Source: Pseudomonas sp. R-28-1W-6 (lineage in GTDB: Bacteria; Pseudomonadota; Gammaproteobacteria; Pseudomonadales; Pseudomonadaceae). From it: a DNA stretch of 64,000 nt. Of the stretch, positions 6,651 to 16,539 are shown one piece after another. The translations under genes and the position numbers were made by a program. The stretch covers positions 1 through 64,000 of the forward strand of contig NZ_WELK01000004.1 in NCBI RefSeq assembly GCF_009799925.1, in the 5' to 3' direction. How positions within the stretch are numbered: position 1 is the first letter of the stretch; each line of letters begins with the position of its first letter. Below the pieces are notes generated by a model. The model saw only the letters and a list, made by a program, of their open reading frames with translations, was not told the origin of the DNA and ran no database searches.

Positions 6651-9600
6651 TCAGGCCTGTGGCTTGAGCTCTTCGGCGTCCTGCTGCTCGGTGGTTTCGG
6701 CCAGGGCTTCGGCGCTTTCCTGCGCTTGCGGCTCGGCTTCGGCTGCAACCGGTTCTGCTTCGGCTGGCGCGGCTTCAACCGTGGCTTCGCTTACGCCGGC
6801 TGCCGGGGCTGCTGCTGGTGCTTGGGCAGCGGCGGCGGCTTCGGCGGCCAGGCGCTCGGCTTCGCGCTGACGGCGACGCACTTCACGCGGGTCGTTCGGC
6901 GCGCGACCGCCGCTGCTGACGGCCGGGGCGGCTTCGGCAGGAGCGGGGCTGCTCGCTTCGACGGCTGCGACAACCGGTGCAGCTTCGACAGCGGCGACTT
7001 CGACCGCTACCGGCTCAACGGCTGCCGGCTCAGCAGCTACCGGCTCAGCGGCTGCCGGCTCAGCGGCTGCTGGCTCGGCTGCGATTGTCGGGGCTGCCTC
7101 AGCCTCAGCCTCAGCTTCGACTTCCACGGCTGCCGGGGTTTCGACTGCGGCGGCAACGGCTTCGGCTGCCGGCTCGGCGGCGGCTTCGCTAACGACCGGC
7201 TCGGCGCTCGGCACTTCCGTGCTGAGTGCTGGGCTTTCCACGGCTTCCGCGGTGGCGCTTGGCGCTTGCGGCTGCTCCTCGGCTACCGGGCTCTCGGCGC
7301 TGTCCAGGGTGGCGACCGCTACTGCAGCAACGCCGGCGGCAACCAGGGGTTCGGCACCTTCTTCGGCGCTTTCTTCGCTGCCTTCGATCAGGTTGCCGTC
7401 GGCATCACGCTGACGCTCGCGACGATTGCTGCGGCGACGCTGACCACGGGAGCGGCGACGGGGGCGATCGCCACCTTCGCTGTCGTCCTGACCGTCTTCC
7501 TGCTGCTCGGCATTCTCCAGCACTTCCTCTTCGGCTGCGGCAGCGACCTGTTCGGTGCGTGGCTGGCGCTCTTCACGCGGCGGACGCGGCTGACGCTCCT
7601 CGCGCGGCTTGCGCTCGACGCGCTCCTCGCTACGGATTTCGTCGCCGGCGGCGGCATCCAGCGGCTCGCGCAGCTCGCGGGTGCGGCGCTCTTCGCGGGG
7701 CTCGCGGGCTTCGCGCGGCTGACGCTCGCGACGGTTTTCCTGGCCTTCGCGGGCTTCGCGTGGCTGACGTTCTTCACGTGGCTCACGCGGCTCACGCACT
7801 TCGCGCGGTTGGCGTTCCTCACGCGGCTCGCGCGGTTCACGGGCTTCGCGCGGCTGGCGCTCTTCACGCGGCTTGCGTTCTTCGTCGCGGCCATCACGGC
7901 TGCCGCGGCTGCCACGGTTGCCGTCGCGACGGGGCTGCTGGCGACCGCTGTTGCGGCGCTCGTCAGTGCGCGGCTTGCGCTCGGCGGGCTTCTCTTCGAC
8001 TACCGGGGCGGCGGCTTCTTCCTTGCCGGCGAACAGGCTGACCAGCGACTTGACCAGGCCCTTGAACAGGCTCGGTTCCGGGGTCGGAACGACCGGGGCC
8101 AGCGGGGCCGGCGGGGTGGCCGGGGTCGGGGCGGCAGCACGCTGCGGGGTGGTCTTCAGGGCGGCTTCCTGGCGCACCAGGGTGCGGGTGGCAGCGGCCG
8201 GCTGAGCGTCTTCGACTTCGCTCGGGGTCATCTCGTAGCTGGACTGGCCGGTCAGCACTTCCGGGCTGTCATCGCGCAGGCGCTGCACTTCGAAGTGCGG
8301 GGTCTCCAGATGATCGTTCGGCAGGATGATGATGCGCGCACGGGTGCGCAGCTCGATCTTGGTGATGCTGTTGCGCTTCTCGTTGAGCAGGAAGGCGGCA
8401 ACCGGGATCGGCACCTGGGCGCGGACCTCGGCGGTGCGGTCCTTCAGGGCTTCTTCTTCGATCAGGCGCAGGATGGCCAGCGACAGCGATTCGACGTCGC
8501 GGATGATGCCCTGGCCATTGCAGCGCGGGCAGACGATGCCGCTGGTCTCGCCCAGGGACGGACGCAGGCGCTGACGGGACATTTCCAGCAGGCCGAAACG
8601 CGAGATGCGGCCGACCTGGACGCGGGCGCGGTCGGCTTCCAGGGCTTCACGGACTTTCTCTTCCACGGCGCGCTGGTTCTTGGCCGGGGTCATGTCGATG
8701 AAGTCGATGACGATCAGGCCGCCGATGTCACGCAGGCGCAGCTGGCGGGCGATTTCTTCGGCCGCTTCCAGGTTGGTCTGCAGGGCGGTTTCTTCGATGT
8801 CGCTGCCTTTGGTGGCGCGCGCCGAGTTGATGTCGATGGACACCAGGGCTTCGGTCGGGTCGATGACGATGGAGCCGCCGGACGGCAGCTTTACTTCGCG
8901 CTGGAAGGCGGTCTCGATCTGGCTTTCGATCTGGAAACGGTTGAACAGCGGCACGCTGTCCTCATACAGCTTGATCTTGCTGGCGTACTGCGGCATGACC
9001 TGCTGGATGAAGGAGAGGGCTTCGTCCTGGGCTTCGACGCTGTCGACCAGCACTTCGCCGATGTCCTGGCGCAGGTAGTCGCGGATGGCGCGGATGATGA
9101 CGTTGGATTCCTGATAGATCAGGAACGGCGCGGCGCGATCCTGCGAGGCATCCTTGATCGCGGTCCACAGCTGGATCAGGTAGTCGAGGTCGAGTTGCAG
9201 TTCTTCGCTGCTGCGGCCCAGGCCGGCGGTGCGCACGATCAGGCCCATGTCGCCCGGGGCGTTGAGGCCGTTCAGCGCTTCACGCAGCTCGTTGCGCTCT
9301 TCGCCTTCGATGCGGCGGGAAATGCCGCCGGCACGCGGGTTGTTCGGCATCAGCACCAGGTAACGACCGGCCAGGCTGATGAAGGTGGTGAGGGCGGCGC
9401 CTTTGTTGCCGCGCTCTTCCTTCTCGACCTGGACGATGACTTCCTGGCCTTCCTTGAGTACTTCCTTGATGTTGACGCGACCGCCTTCGGGCGACTTGCT
9501 GAAGTATTCGCGGGAGATTTCTTTCAGCGGCAGGAAGCCGTGGCGCTCGGCGCCAAAGTCGACGAAGGCAGCCTCGAGGCTGGGCTCGACACGGGTAATG

Positions 9601-9734
9601 CGGCCTTTATAGATGTTGGCCTTCTTCTGCTCGCGGGCACCGGATTCGATATCCAGGTCATAGAGCTTCTGGCCGTCTACCAGGGCGACACGCAACTCTT
9701 CGGGTTGAGTTGCGTTGATCAGCATTCTTTTCAT
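6651..9734 (-). CDS. rne: Ribonuclease E
   Basis: A 1027-residue endonuclease and degradosome scaffold that initiates mRNA decay and processes rRNA and tRNA. N-terminal catalytic half: S1 domain at about 35-125, DNase-I-like segment with SIDINSAR and VIDFIDMTP (metal-binding aspartates), and Zn-link CPRCNGQG. From about residue 520 the protein is disordered: a short membrane-targeting-like [13 protein letters not shown], then a long arginine-rich block of near-repeats of [11 protein letters not shown], then an Ala/Glu/Pro/Val-rich tail ending AEELKPQA. Start chosen at ATG 9732-9734 ([10 protein letters not shown]), as in the family. The ribosome site is weak and hairpins precede it, consistent with known autoregulation of rne through its leader. 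Confidence 0.95.
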   Translation of the reverse strand: MKRMLINATQPEELRVALVDGQKLYDLDIESGAREQKKANIYKGRITRVEPSLEAAFVDFGAERHGFLPLKEISREYFSKSPEGGRVNIKEVLKEGQEVIVQVEKEERGNKGAALTTFISLAGRYLVLMPNNPRAGGISRRIEGEERNELREALNGLNAPGDMGLIVRTAGLGRSSEELQLDLDYLIQLWTAIKDASQDRAAPFLIYQESNVIIRAIRDYLRQDIGEVLVDSVEAQDEALSFIQQVMPQYASKIKLYEDSVPLFNRFQIESQIETAFQREVKLPSGGSIVIDPTEALVSIDINSARATKGSDIEETALQTNLEAAEEIARQLRLRDIGGLIVIDFIDMTPAKNQRAVEEKVREALEADRARVQVGRISRFGLLEMSRQRLRPSLGETSGIVCPRCNGQGIIRDVESLSLAILRLIEEEALKDRTAEVRAQVPIPVAAFLLNEKRNSITKIELRTRARIIILPNDHLETPHFEVQRLRDDSPEVLTGQSSYEMTPSEVEDAQPAAATRTLVRQEAALKTTPQRAAAPTPATPPAPLAPVVPTPEPSLFKGLVKSLVSLFAGKEEAAAPVVEEKPAERKPRTDERRNSGRQQPRRDGNRGSRGSRDGRDEERKPREERQPREAREPREPREERQPREVREPREPREERQPREAREGQENRRERQPREAREPREERRTRELREPLDAAAGDEIRSEERVERKPREERQPRPPREERQPRTEQVAAAAEEEVLENAEQQEDGQDDSEGGDRPRRRSRGQRRRSNRRERQRDADGNLIEGSEESAEEGAEPLVAAGVAAVAVATLDSAESPVAEEQPQAPSATAEAVESPALSTEVPSAEPVVSEAAAEPAAEAVAAAVETPAAVEVEAEAEAEAAPTIAAEPAAAEPAAAEPVAAEPAAVEPVAVEVAAVEAAPVVAAVEASSPAPAEAAPAVSSGGRAPNDPREVRRRQREAERLAAEAAAAAQAPAAAPAAGVSEATVEAAPAEAEPVAAEAEPQAQESAEALAETTEQQDAEELKPQA

Positions 9735-10285
9735 GTTGTACCAATGGTTTCCGGGGCTGCCGGAAACGGCGGTTGGCACACACGACTCTCACGGTCGGTG
9801 TCAGGGCGCGTCAGGAATGGGCGTAAATCATTCCAGTGTCTAGCAACCGTTGGCCTGTGGCGGTTGGGTTGCGACGACGCTCCTGCTTGCTGTGGTGACA
9901 GAAGCACTCAGTCAGGGGAGGAATCAACCAGTCGCTGCGGACGATAATGACGCGTCTTGTAAAGCCTGTTGCTACGCAGTCCGACGGTTGTGCATCTCCA
10001 CCCTACACGTATCGCTAAAATCGGGTGCCGCTCGCAGAATCCGCAGCGGGTTAGCATTTTTCGCAAGCTTCCGGGGGAGGCTTGCGCGTCTATGGCTCAA
10101 GGCGTTGTTTCCGGGATCTTCGCGCTCTTGTGCGGCGAAAATCCCGTCGGACGGCCTCACGTCCTGAATGGGTTGCGCTCGGCAGGGATGCTTGTGTAGT
10201 CGGTCATCCGCTGGCCGGTCCGCTTTTGGCGGCGTTCCCGAGCATATCAGCAATGATTAAGTGCTTCAATTCAATAAAAAATTGT
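9735..10285 (-). promoter_or_regulatory. Long rne leader / divergent rne-rluC intergenic region
   Basis: About 550 bases without a gene. A perfect 8-base stem with a 5-base loop (9747-9767, GTTTCCGG/CCGGAAAC) sits 13 bases before the rne start codon. A second hairpin, CAACCG (9844-9849) with CGGTTG (9861-9866), lies farther up. rne genes are known to have long 5' leaders through which RNase E cleaves its own mRNA; a similar role here is inference. I did not find a convincing rne promoter. Confidence 0.5.
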
Positions 10286-10291
10286 TATGAT
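10286..10291 (+). promoter_or_regulatory. Candidate -10 box for rluC
   Basis: TATGAT at 10286-10291 in an A/T-rich stretch. The -35 is weak. The predicted transcript start falls right at the ATG at 10299, which would make the mRNA leaderless or nearly so. Confidence 0.4.
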
Positions 10292-10298
10292 CGCCAGC

Positions 10299-11252
10299 AT
10301 GACTACTCCTGCCTCTCCAACCTCCGGCGTCCAGCTGATTGAGGTTGCGCCGGATCTTGCCGGCCAACGAATCGACAATTTCCTGCTCGCGCGCCTCAAG
10401 GGCGTGCCGAAAACCCTCATCTATCGCATCCTGCGCAAGGGTGAGGTGCGGGTTAATAAAGGCCGGATAAAGCCCGAGTACAAGCTGCAGGCGGGCGATG
10501 TCGTACGCGTTCCGCCGCTGCGCCTGCCGGAGCGTGACGAGCCGGTGCCGCTGGCGCAGAGCCTGCTGGAACGCCTCGAGGCGGCCATCGTCTATGAGGA
10601 CAAGGCGCTGATCGTGCTGAACAAGCCGGCCGGCATTGCCGTGCACGGCGGCAGCGGCCTGAATTACGGGGTGATCGAGGCTTTCCGCCAGTTGCGTCCG
10701 GATGCCAAGGACATCGAGCTGGTCCATCGCCTGGATCGCGACACCTCCGGCCTGCTGATGATCGCCAAGAAGCGCAGCATGCTGCGCCACCTGCACGAGG
10801 CGCTGCGCGGCGACGGCGTGGACAAGCGTTACATGGCGCTGGTGCGCGGCAACTGGCCGACGGCGAAGAAGAAGGTCAGTGCGCCGCTGCTGAAGAGCAA
10901 CCTGCGTTCCGGCGAGCGCATGGTCGAGGTCAATCCCGAGGGTAAGGAGGCCTTGACCGTATTCCGCGTGCTGCGCCGTTTCGGCGAATTCGCCACCCTG
11001 GTCGAGGCCAGTCCGATTACCGGGCGTACCCACCAGATCCGGGTGCATGCCAAGCATGCCGGGCATTCGATTGCCGGGGATTCCAAGTACGGCGATGATG
11101 ACTTCACCCGCGAGATCCGCGAGCTGGGTGGCAAGCGTCTGTTCCTGCACGCCTATGCGCTGAAAATCAGCCTGCCGGAAGGTGGCGAGCTGCAGCTGGA
11201 GGCGCCGGTGGATGAAATGTGGGCGCGAACTCTGGAGCGTCTCGGTGCGTGA
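10299..11252 (+). CDS. rluC: 23S rRNA pseudouridine synthase RluC
   Basis: Makes pseudouridines at positions 955, 2504 and 2580 (E. coli numbering) of 23S rRNA. An S4 RNA-binding domain is at about residues 20-75 ([31 protein letters not shown]), followed by the RluA-type catalytic core with HRLDRDTSG, which holds the catalytic aspartate, and [17 protein letters not shown] near the end. I prefer the ATG at 10299 (MTTPASPT, 317 residues) over the one at 10287, which lies within the apparent -10 box. Its stop overlaps the next gene's GTG, and the rne-facing arrangement is the usual one in gamma-proteobacteria. Confidence 0.93.
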   Translation: MTTPASPTSGVQLIEVAPDLAGQRIDNFLLARLKGVPKTLIYRILRKGEVRVNKGRIKPEYKLQAGDVVRVPPLRLPERDEPVPLAQSLLERLEAAIVYEDKALIVLNKPAGIAVHGGSGLNYGVIEAFRQLRPDAKDIELVHRLDRDTSGLLMIAKKRSMLRHLHEALRGDGVDKRYMALVRGNWPTAKKKVSAPLLKSNLRSGERMVEVNPEGKEALTVFRVLRRFGEFATLVEASPITGRTHQIRVHAKHAGHSIAGDSKYGDDDFTREIRELGGKRLFLHAYALKISLPEGGELQLEAPVDEMWARTLERLGA

Positions 11253-11940
11253 TTATCGACTGCTGATCTTCGACTGGGACGGCACGCTGGTCGATTCGAT
11301 CGGCCGGATCGTCACGGCCATGCGCCGGGCTGCCGATCTCAGCGGCCTGCCCCAGCTCAGCGATGCGGCCATCAAGGGCATCATCGGCCTGGGGTTGCCC
11401 GAGGCGATTCGCACCCTGTATCCGGAACTTGACGAGCATGCGCAGATCGAACGCTTTCGCGAGGGCTACAGCGCACAGTACCTGTTGCTGGAAGATCAGC
11501 CGTCGGCCCTGTTTCCCGGGGTGGCCGAGTCGCTGGAGGCCTTCCGTGCCGATGGCTATCGCCTGGCGGTGGCTACCGGCAAGAGCCGACATGGCCTGCA
11601 GCGCGTGCTGCAGGGGCGCGGCTGGCTGGACTACTTCGACATTACCCGCTGCGCCGATGAAACGGCGAGCAAGCCGCATCCGCTGATGCTGCAGGAGATC
11701 CTGGCGCATTTTGCCCTGCAGCCGCAGCAGGCGCTGATGGTTGGCGATTCGGCCTTCGACCTGCAGATGGCGAGCAATGCCGGCATGGATTCGGTGGCGG
11801 TGGGCTTCGGTGCGCAGCCGCTGGACAGTTTGCGGGCCTACGGGCCGCGCCTGGCGATCAATGAGTTTTCCGAGTTGCGTACCTGGTTGGGTGCGCGTGC
11901 ACATGAACAGACGGCTGGAGTGGGCGAGTATGTCGGATGA
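11245..11940 (+). CDS. HAD-superfamily hydrolase (phosphoglycolate-phosphatase-like)
   Basis: A 231-residue HAD-IA phosphatase. Motif I is [10 protein letters not shown] (nucleophile aspartate near residue 10), motif II ATGKS, the motif III lysine in ASKPHP, and motif IV VGDSAFD. A helical cap lies between residues 20 and 85. The substrate is unknown. The GTG at 11245 overlaps the rluC stop and has GGAG eight bases upstream; upstream ATGs would lie deep inside rluC. It is translationally coupled to rluC and overlaps the S49 peptidase start by 11 bases, so the three genes form one operon. Confidence 0.88.
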   Translation: MRDYRLLIFDWDGTLVDSIGRIVTAMRRAADLSGLPQLSDAAIKGIIGLGLPEAIRTLYPELDEHAQIERFREGYSAQYLLLEDQPSALFPGVAESLEAFRADGYRLAVATGKSRHGLQRVLQGRGWLDYFDITRCADETASKPHPLMLQEILAHFALQPQQALMVGDSAFDLQMASNAGMDSVAVGFGAQPLDSLRAYGPRLAINEFSELRTWLGARAHEQTAGVGEYVG

Positions 11941-12910
11941 ATGGAATGCATCGGTCGCTGGCAATGGCGACGATCGGAGCTGGAAACTGCTGGAAAAGAC
12001 CCTGCTGGCTGGCGTGCAGGAGCAGCGGCGCGCGCGGCGCTGGGGGATTTTCTTCAAGACGCTGACCTTTATTTACCTGTTCGGTGCGCTGGTGCTGTTC
12101 ACGCCGAGCCTGAATCTGCAGCAGAGCGCGGCGCGCAGCGAAAACCACACGGCGCTGATCGAGATCCGCGGCATGATCATGGCGGACGAGGCGGCCAGTG
12201 CCGACAACGTCGTCAGCAGTCTGCGTGCGGCCTTCGAGGACGCGAAAACCAAGGGTATCGTGCTGCGCATCAACAGTCCGGGCGGCAGTCCGGTGCAGTC
12301 CGGCTACATCTATGACGAGATCAAGCGCCTGCGTGCCGAGCATCCGGACATCAAGGTGTATGCGGTGATCAGTGATCTGGGGGCTTCCGGCGCCTATTAC
12401 ATCGCCAGTGCGGCCGACCAGATCTATGCCGACAAGGCCAGTCTGGTCGGCTCCATCGGGGTGACCGCGGCCACCTTCGGCTTTGTCGGGGTGATGGAGA
12501 AGGTCGGTGTGGATCGTCGCGTCTACACCTCGGGTGAGCACAAGGCCTTCCTCGATCCGTTCCAGCCGCAGAAGGCGGAGGAAACCCAGTTCTGGCAGGG
12601 CGTACTGCAAACCACCCATCAGCAGTTCATCGACAGCGTGAAGAAGGGGCGTGGCGATCGCCTCAAGGCAGCTGAGCATCCCGAGTTGTTCTCCGGGCTG
12701 ATCTGGTCGGGTGAGCAGGCGCTGGAACTGGGCCTGGTCGATGCCTTGGGCAGCAGCAGCTTTGTCGCGCGCGAAGTGATCGGGGCGAAGGAGATCGTTG
12801 ACTACACTCGCGAGGAGACGCCTTTCGACCGTTTTGCCAAGAAGCTCGGTGCCAGCGTGGCCGAGCACCTGGCAATCTGGGCGGGCTTCCAGGGGCCGAC
12901 GCTGCGCTGA
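11930..12910 (+). CDS. sppA: S49 family signal-peptide peptidase (SppA-type)
   Basis: A 326-residue inner-membrane serine protease that degrades cleaved signal peptides. One membrane segment is at about residues 45-63 (FKTLTFIYLFGALVLF). The protease domain carries SPGGSPVQSG, the catalytic serine in LGASGAYYIASA and the probable general-base lysine in YTSGEHKAFLDPF. A single S49 domain, so the short form rather than the tandem E. coli form. Start is ATG 11930 ([11 protein letters not shown]), overlapping the HAD gene; last gene of the rluC operon before a terminator. Confidence 0.87.
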   Translation: MSDEWNASVAGNGDDRSWKLLEKTLLAGVQEQRRARRWGIFFKTLTFIYLFGALVLFTPSLNLQQSAARSENHTALIEIRGMIMADEAASADNVVSSLRAAFEDAKTKGIVLRINSPGGSPVQSGYIYDEIKRLRAEHPDIKVYAVISDLGASGAYYIASAADQIYADKASLVGSIGVTAATFGFVGVMEKVGVDRRVYTSGEHKAFLDPFQPQKAEETQFWQGVLQTTHQQFIDSVKKGRGDRLKAAEHPELFSGLIWSGEQALELGLVDALGSSSFVAREVIGAKEIVDYTREETPFDRFAKKLGASVAEHLAIWAGFQGPTLR

Positions 12911-12928
12911 GTGCTCCCGTGATAAGAG

Positions 12929-12952
12929 AGGCCCGGCTTGCCGGGCTTCTTT
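12929..12952. terminator. Intrinsic terminator after the S49 peptidase gene
   Basis: GCCCGG-cttg-CCGGGC followed by TTCTTTAT, in the gap between this operon and the convergent maf gene. Confidence 0.8.
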
Positions 12953-12963
12953 ATATGGGGTGT

Positions 12964-13542
12964 TCAGGGAATGCTGATGCCTTCCTCGTGCAGCATGCCG
13001 ACCAGGCGGATCAGTGGCAGGCCGATCAGGCTGGTGGCGTCGTCGCCTTCGGTGGCGCGGAACAGGCTGACGCCGAGGCCTTCGGCCTTGAAGCTGCCGG
13101 CGCAGTCGTAGGGTTGTTCGAGCCCCAGGTAGCGGCTGATCTGGGCTTCGTCCAGCTGGCGAAAGTGTACGGTGAAGGGAATGCAGTCGACCTGGCAGTG
13201 GCCGCTGGCGCTGTTGAGCAGGGCCAGGCCGGTGAGGAAGGTGACGCTGGCGCCGCTGGCGGCCAGTAGCTGGTGTTTGGCGCGCTGGAAGTCGTGCGGT
13301 TTGCCGAGTATCTGTTCGCCCAGCACGGCGACCTGATCCGAGCCGATGATCAGGTGCTGCGGATGGGCTTCGCCGAGGGCTCGCGCCTTGGCTTCGGCCA
13401 GGCGACGCACCAGGGCTTCGGCGCGTTCTCCCGGGAGCGGCGTCTCGTCGATGGACGGCGCGCTCCAGGTGAACGGTCGGCGCAGGCGCGCCAGCAGTTC
13501 GCGGCGATAGGCTGAGCTTGAGGCGAGCACCAGGGGTAGCAT
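12964..13542 (-). CDS. maf: Maf/YceF-type nucleotide pyrophosphatase
   Basis: A 192-residue Maf-family protein, hydrolysing a modified or non-canonical NTP to NMP and PPi; the YceF subgroup prefers 7-methyl-GTP. Visible motifs: ASSSAYRRELLARL at the N-terminus, the SIDET glutamate, IGSDQVAVLG and GKPHDFQRA. It faces yceD-rpmF-plsX, the location of yceF in other gamma-proteobacteria, which supports the YceF assignment over YhdE. Start ATG (MLPLVLASSS) has upstream GGAGAATCCC. Confidence 0.9.
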   Translation of the reverse strand: MLPLVLASSSAYRRELLARLRRPFTWSAPSIDETPLPGERAEALVRRLAEAKARALGEAHPQHLIIGSDQVAVLGEQILGKPHDFQRAKHQLLAASGASVTFLTGLALLNSASGHCQVDCIPFTVHFRQLDEAQISRYLGLEQPYDCAGSFKAEGLGVSLFRATEGDDATSLIGLPLIRLVGMLHEEGISIP

Positions 13543-13610
13543 GGGATTCTCCGGGTTAAAGAGGCGAATTTTAACGGCTCACCCATTGGGCGCACAGGGC
13601 GGAATTTCCT

Positions 13611-13639
13611 TTGACAGCGCCAGGGTGCATCCCTAGAAT
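13611..13639 (+). promoter_or_regulatory. Strong sigma-70 promoter for yceD-rpmF-plsX
   Basis: TTGACA (13611-13616) and TAGAAT (13634-13639), with exactly 17 bases between. The predicted start near 13646 is only about three bases before the ATG at 13649. Confidence 0.75.
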
Positions 13640-13648
13640 GCTGCGCCT

Positions 13649-14176
13649 ATGTTGAATGGACCGATTCCACCCCACGTTGATCCGCGCAAACTCGCTGATC
13701 GCGGCGTTACCCTCGAAGGGTCGATGCCGTTGGCAAGTTTCGAGCGTCTCTGCGAGTCGCTGGCAGACAATGCTGGCACTGTGCACGCGAAGCTGGCCTT
13801 CGTGCGTGGTGAGCGACGTGCTGTGAGTATTCACAGCGAGCTCAAGGTTGAGGTCAAGATGATTTGCCAGCGTTGTCTGGAACTGGTCGTGCTGCCGATC
13901 CAAAGCGAGTGTGATTACGCTGTGGTGAAGGAAGGCGCGGATACCCAGTCGCTGCCCAAGGGCTATGACGTGCTGGAAGTGGGTGAGGATCCTTTGGATC
14001 TGATGGCGCTGGTCGAAGACGAGCTGTTGCTCGCTCTGCCCATCGTCCCAGCCCATGCCCATGAGGATTGCCAGCAGCCGGCCGGTCTCGAAGAGCCCGA
14101 GTCGAGCGAGGACGAGGTGCCACGGTCCAACCCGTTCAGTGTATTGGCGCAGTTAAAGCGTGACCCAAACGTTTAG
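13649..14176 (+). CDS. yceD: YceD family (DUF177) 23S rRNA accumulation protein
   Basis: A 175-residue DUF177 protein. The family is tied to ribosomal large-subunit RNA accumulation and always travels with rpmF. The conserved N-terminus (GPIPPHVDPRKLADRG), the CQRCLE motif near residue 73 and the acidic segment EDPLDLMALVEDELLLALP are clear. A 13-base gap leads to rpmF. There is no ribosome site upstream, and the promoter predicts an almost leaderless mRNA. Confidence 0.9.
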   Translation: MLNGPIPPHVDPRKLADRGVTLEGSMPLASFERLCESLADNAGTVHAKLAFVRGERRAVSIHSELKVEVKMICQRCLELVVLPIQSECDYAVVKEGADTQSLPKGYDVLEVGEDPLDLMALVEDELLLALPIVPAHAHEDCQQPAGLEEPESSEDEVPRSNPFSVLAQLKRDPNV

Positions 14177-14189
14177 GAGTTAATCAGTT

Positions 14190-14372
14190 ATGGCTGTTCA
14201 GCAGAACAAAAAATCCCGCTCTGCCCGCGACATGCGTCGTTCCCACGATGCGCTCGAGGCCAGCACCCTGTCCGTCGAGAAGAGCACCGGTGAAGTTCAC
14301 CTGCGCCACCACGTATCTCCGGAAGGCGTATACCGTGGTCGCAAAGTGATCGACAAGGGCGCTGACGAGTAA
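14190..14372 (+). CDS. rpmF: 50S ribosomal protein L32
   Basis: A 60-residue basic protein, [19 protein letters not shown]..., ending [13 protein letters not shown], the normal bL32 length. It lacks the zinc-binding cysteine pair, as in gamma-proteobacterial L32 ([10 protein letters not shown] in the middle). AGGAG precedes the ATG. It lies between yceD and plsX, the standard arrangement linking ribosome and phospholipid synthesis. Confidence 0.97.
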   Translation: MAVQQNKKSRSARDMRRSHDALEASTLSVEKSTGEVHLRHHVSPEGVYRGRKVIDKGADE

Positions 14373-14375
14373 TCC

Positions 14376-15386
14376 TTGTCTGCTCCGTTGATCGCGATTG
14401 ATGCAATGGGTGGGGACTTCGGTCCCCACTGCATTGTTCCAGCCAGCATCGCCTGTCTGGCCGAATTCCCCTCGTTGCACCTGGTCCTTGTCGGCCAAGC
14501 CCCCATCCTCGAAGACCTGATCGCCCGGCATCCTGCTGTGGATCGCGCACGCCTGCATGTCGAGCATGCCAGCGAGGTGATCGGCATGGATGAGCGACCT
14601 TCGCAGGCCTTGCGTGGCAAGCCCGACGCCTCCATGCGGGTGGCGCTGGAACTGGTGCGCAGCGGGCGAGCCAGGGCCTGCGTCAGTGCCGGCAATACCG
14701 GTGCGTTGATGGCCCTGTCGCGCTATGTACTGAAGACCCTGCCGGGCATCGATCGGCCGGCGATGGTCAGCCCGGTGCCGACGGCGACCGGCACCTGCCA
14801 GCTGCTCGATCTGGGCGCCAATGTCGACTGCAGTGCCGAGCATCTCTACCAGTTCGCCGTCATGGGCTCGGTGGCCGCCGAGGCCCTGGGCGTGGTTCGG
14901 CCGCGCGTGGCGCTGCTGAACGTCGGCACCGAAGAGGTCAAGGGCAACCAGCAGGTCAAGCTGGCCGCCAGCCTGCTGCAGCAGGCCCGGGGCTTGAACT
15001 ACACCGGTTTCATCGAAGGCGATGGCTTGTACCGGGGCGAGGCCGACGTGGTGGTGTGCGACGGCTTCGTCGGCAACATCCTGCTCAAGTCCAGCGAAGG
15101 CCTGGCGTCGATGATTTCCGCACGCATCGAGACCCTGTTCCGCGAAAACATTGCCACGCGCCTGGTTGGCAGCATGGCGCTGCCGTTGCTGCGGCGCCTG
15201 CAGACCGAGCTGACGCCGGCGCAGCATAATGGCGCGAGTTTTCTCGGGCTGCAGGGCATCGTGGTCAAGAGCCATGGGGCGGCGGGCGTGGAGGGCTTCC
15301 AGAGCGCCATTCGTCGGGCTTTGCTCGAAGTGCGCGAGAACCTGCCGCAGCGCCTGCATGGCCGCCTCGAAGACCTGCTGCTCTGA
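14376..15386 (+). CDS. plsX: Phosphate acyltransferase PlsX
   Basis: Converts acyl-ACP and phosphate to acyl-phosphate, the first step of phospholipid synthesis by the PlsX/PlsY route. A 336-residue protein with [12 protein letters not shown] at the N-terminus, [36 protein letters not shown] and [14 protein letters not shown]. The start is TTG at 14376, three bases after the rpmF stop, giving [13 protein letters not shown]; no ATG fits. The 194 bases before fabD may hold a separate promoter for fabD, but none is clear. Confidence 0.95.
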   Translation: MSAPLIAIDAMGGDFGPHCIVPASIACLAEFPSLHLVLVGQAPILEDLIARHPAVDRARLHVEHASEVIGMDERPSQALRGKPDASMRVALELVRSGRARACVSAGNTGALMALSRYVLKTLPGIDRPAMVSPVPTATGTCQLLDLGANVDCSAEHLYQFAVMGSVAAEALGVVRPRVALLNVGTEEVKGNQQVKLAASLLQQARGLNYTGFIEGDGLYRGEADVVVCDGFVGNILLKSSEGLASMISARIETLFRENIATRLVGSMALPLLRRLQTELTPAQHNGASFLGLQGIVVKSHGAAGVEGFQSAIRRALLEVRENLPQRLHGRLEDLLL

Positions 15387-15580
15387 TCTCTGCTCGTCGT
15401 TTTTGCCTGTGCCAGCCTTCCCGTCATTGCGGGTGATGGCGCCGTCCCGGTCGCACATCGTGCAAAAGACGCGGTCTGGTCTGTGACCGCAGGTTTTTCC
15501 GGATCATCCAATCTGCAGTCCAAAGCTGGCCTGGCCAGTTTCACCTTCTCCCATTGTTCAGTAGATAAGGGAAAGTTCTG

Positions 15581-16519
15581 ATGTCTAACTCCCTCGCATT
15601 TGTCTTCCCTGGCCAGGGTTCGCAGTCGCTCGGCATGCTGGCCGAGATCGGCGCGCAACAGCCGCTGATCCGCGAGACCTTTGCCGAAGCCGCCGAGGCA
15701 CTCGGTTATGACCTCTGGGCCTTGATCCAGCAGGGCCCGGAAGAACGCCTCAATGAAACCGACAAGACCCAGCCGGCGATTCTGGCGGCTTCCATTGCCC
15801 TGTGGCGCCTGTGGCTGGCCGAGGGTGGGGCGCGTCCGGCCTTCGTCGCCGGGCATAGCCTGGGCGAGTATTCGGCCCTGGTCGCTGCCGGCAGCATCGG
15901 TTTTGCCGAGGCGCTCAAGCTGGTCGAACTGCGTGGCCAGCTGATGCAGCAGGCTGTGCCGGCCGGGCAGGGTGGCATGGCGGCGATCCTCGGCCTGGAA
16001 GATGCCGATGTGCTGGCTGCCTGCGCCGAAGCGGCCCAGGGTGAGGTGGTCAGCGCGGTGAACTTCAATGCCCCGGGGCAGGTGGTGATCGCCGGTGGCG
16101 CGGCTGCCGTCGAGCGCGCCATCGAGGCCTGCAAGGCGCGGGGCGCCAAGCGCGCCATGCCGCTGCCGGTCAGCGTGCCGTCGCACTGTGCGCTGATGCG
16201 CCCGGCGGCGGAAAAGTTCGCCGCTGCCGTGGCCGCCCTGGCCTGGCAGGCTCCGCAGATTGCCCTGGTGCAGAACGTCAGTGCCGCCGTGCCGGCCGAC
16301 CTGGAGACCCTCAAGCGTGACCTGCTGGCGCAGCTCTACAGCCCGGTGCGCTGGGTGGAAACCGTGGTCCTGCTGGCCGAGCGCGGTGTCACCGACCTGG
16401 TCGAGTGCGGACCGGGCAAGGTGCTGGCGGGCTTGAACAAACGTTGCGTCAAAGGCATCAATACCCACAATCTGGAGACCCCGGACGCCTTTGCGGCGGT
16501 TCGTGCGGCGCTGGTTTGA
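15581..16519 (+). CDS. fabD: Malonyl-CoA-ACP transacylase FabD
   Basis: Transfers malonyl from CoA to ACP for fatty-acid elongation. A 312-residue protein with FVFPGQGSQ near the N-terminus, nucleophile serine in GHSLGEYSALVAAGS (Ser93), VPSHCALMRPA (catalytic histidine) and the terminal GPGKVLAGLNKR signature. Start ATG follows GGGAAAG. It leads the fabD-fabG-acpP-fabF cluster. Confidence 0.96.
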   Translation: MSNSLAFVFPGQGSQSLGMLAEIGAQQPLIRETFAEAAEALGYDLWALIQQGPEERLNETDKTQPAILAASIALWRLWLAEGGARPAFVAGHSLGEYSALVAAGSIGFAEALKLVELRGQLMQQAVPAGQGGMAAILGLEDADVLAACAEAAQGEVVSAVNFNAPGQVVIAGGAAAVERAIEACKARGAKRAMPLPVSVPSHCALMRPAAEKFAAAVAALAWQAPQIALVQNVSAAVPADLETLKRDLLAQLYSPVRWVETVVLLAERGVTDLVECGPGKVLAGLNKRCVKGINTHNLETPDAFAAVRAALV

Positions 16520-16539
16520 TTAAGCAAGGAGAGACCTCT

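Noticed and set aside
6990..7130. Possible CRISPR-like direct repeats
   Set aside because: They are Ala/Glu/Pro codon repeats in the rne coding sequence, without spacers of constant size.
6726..9947. A 1073-codon frame on the plus strand opposite rne
   Set aside because: Low-complexity Phe/Ala/Gly-rich text caused by rne's third-position GC bias; the minus-strand RNase E motifs are unmistakable.
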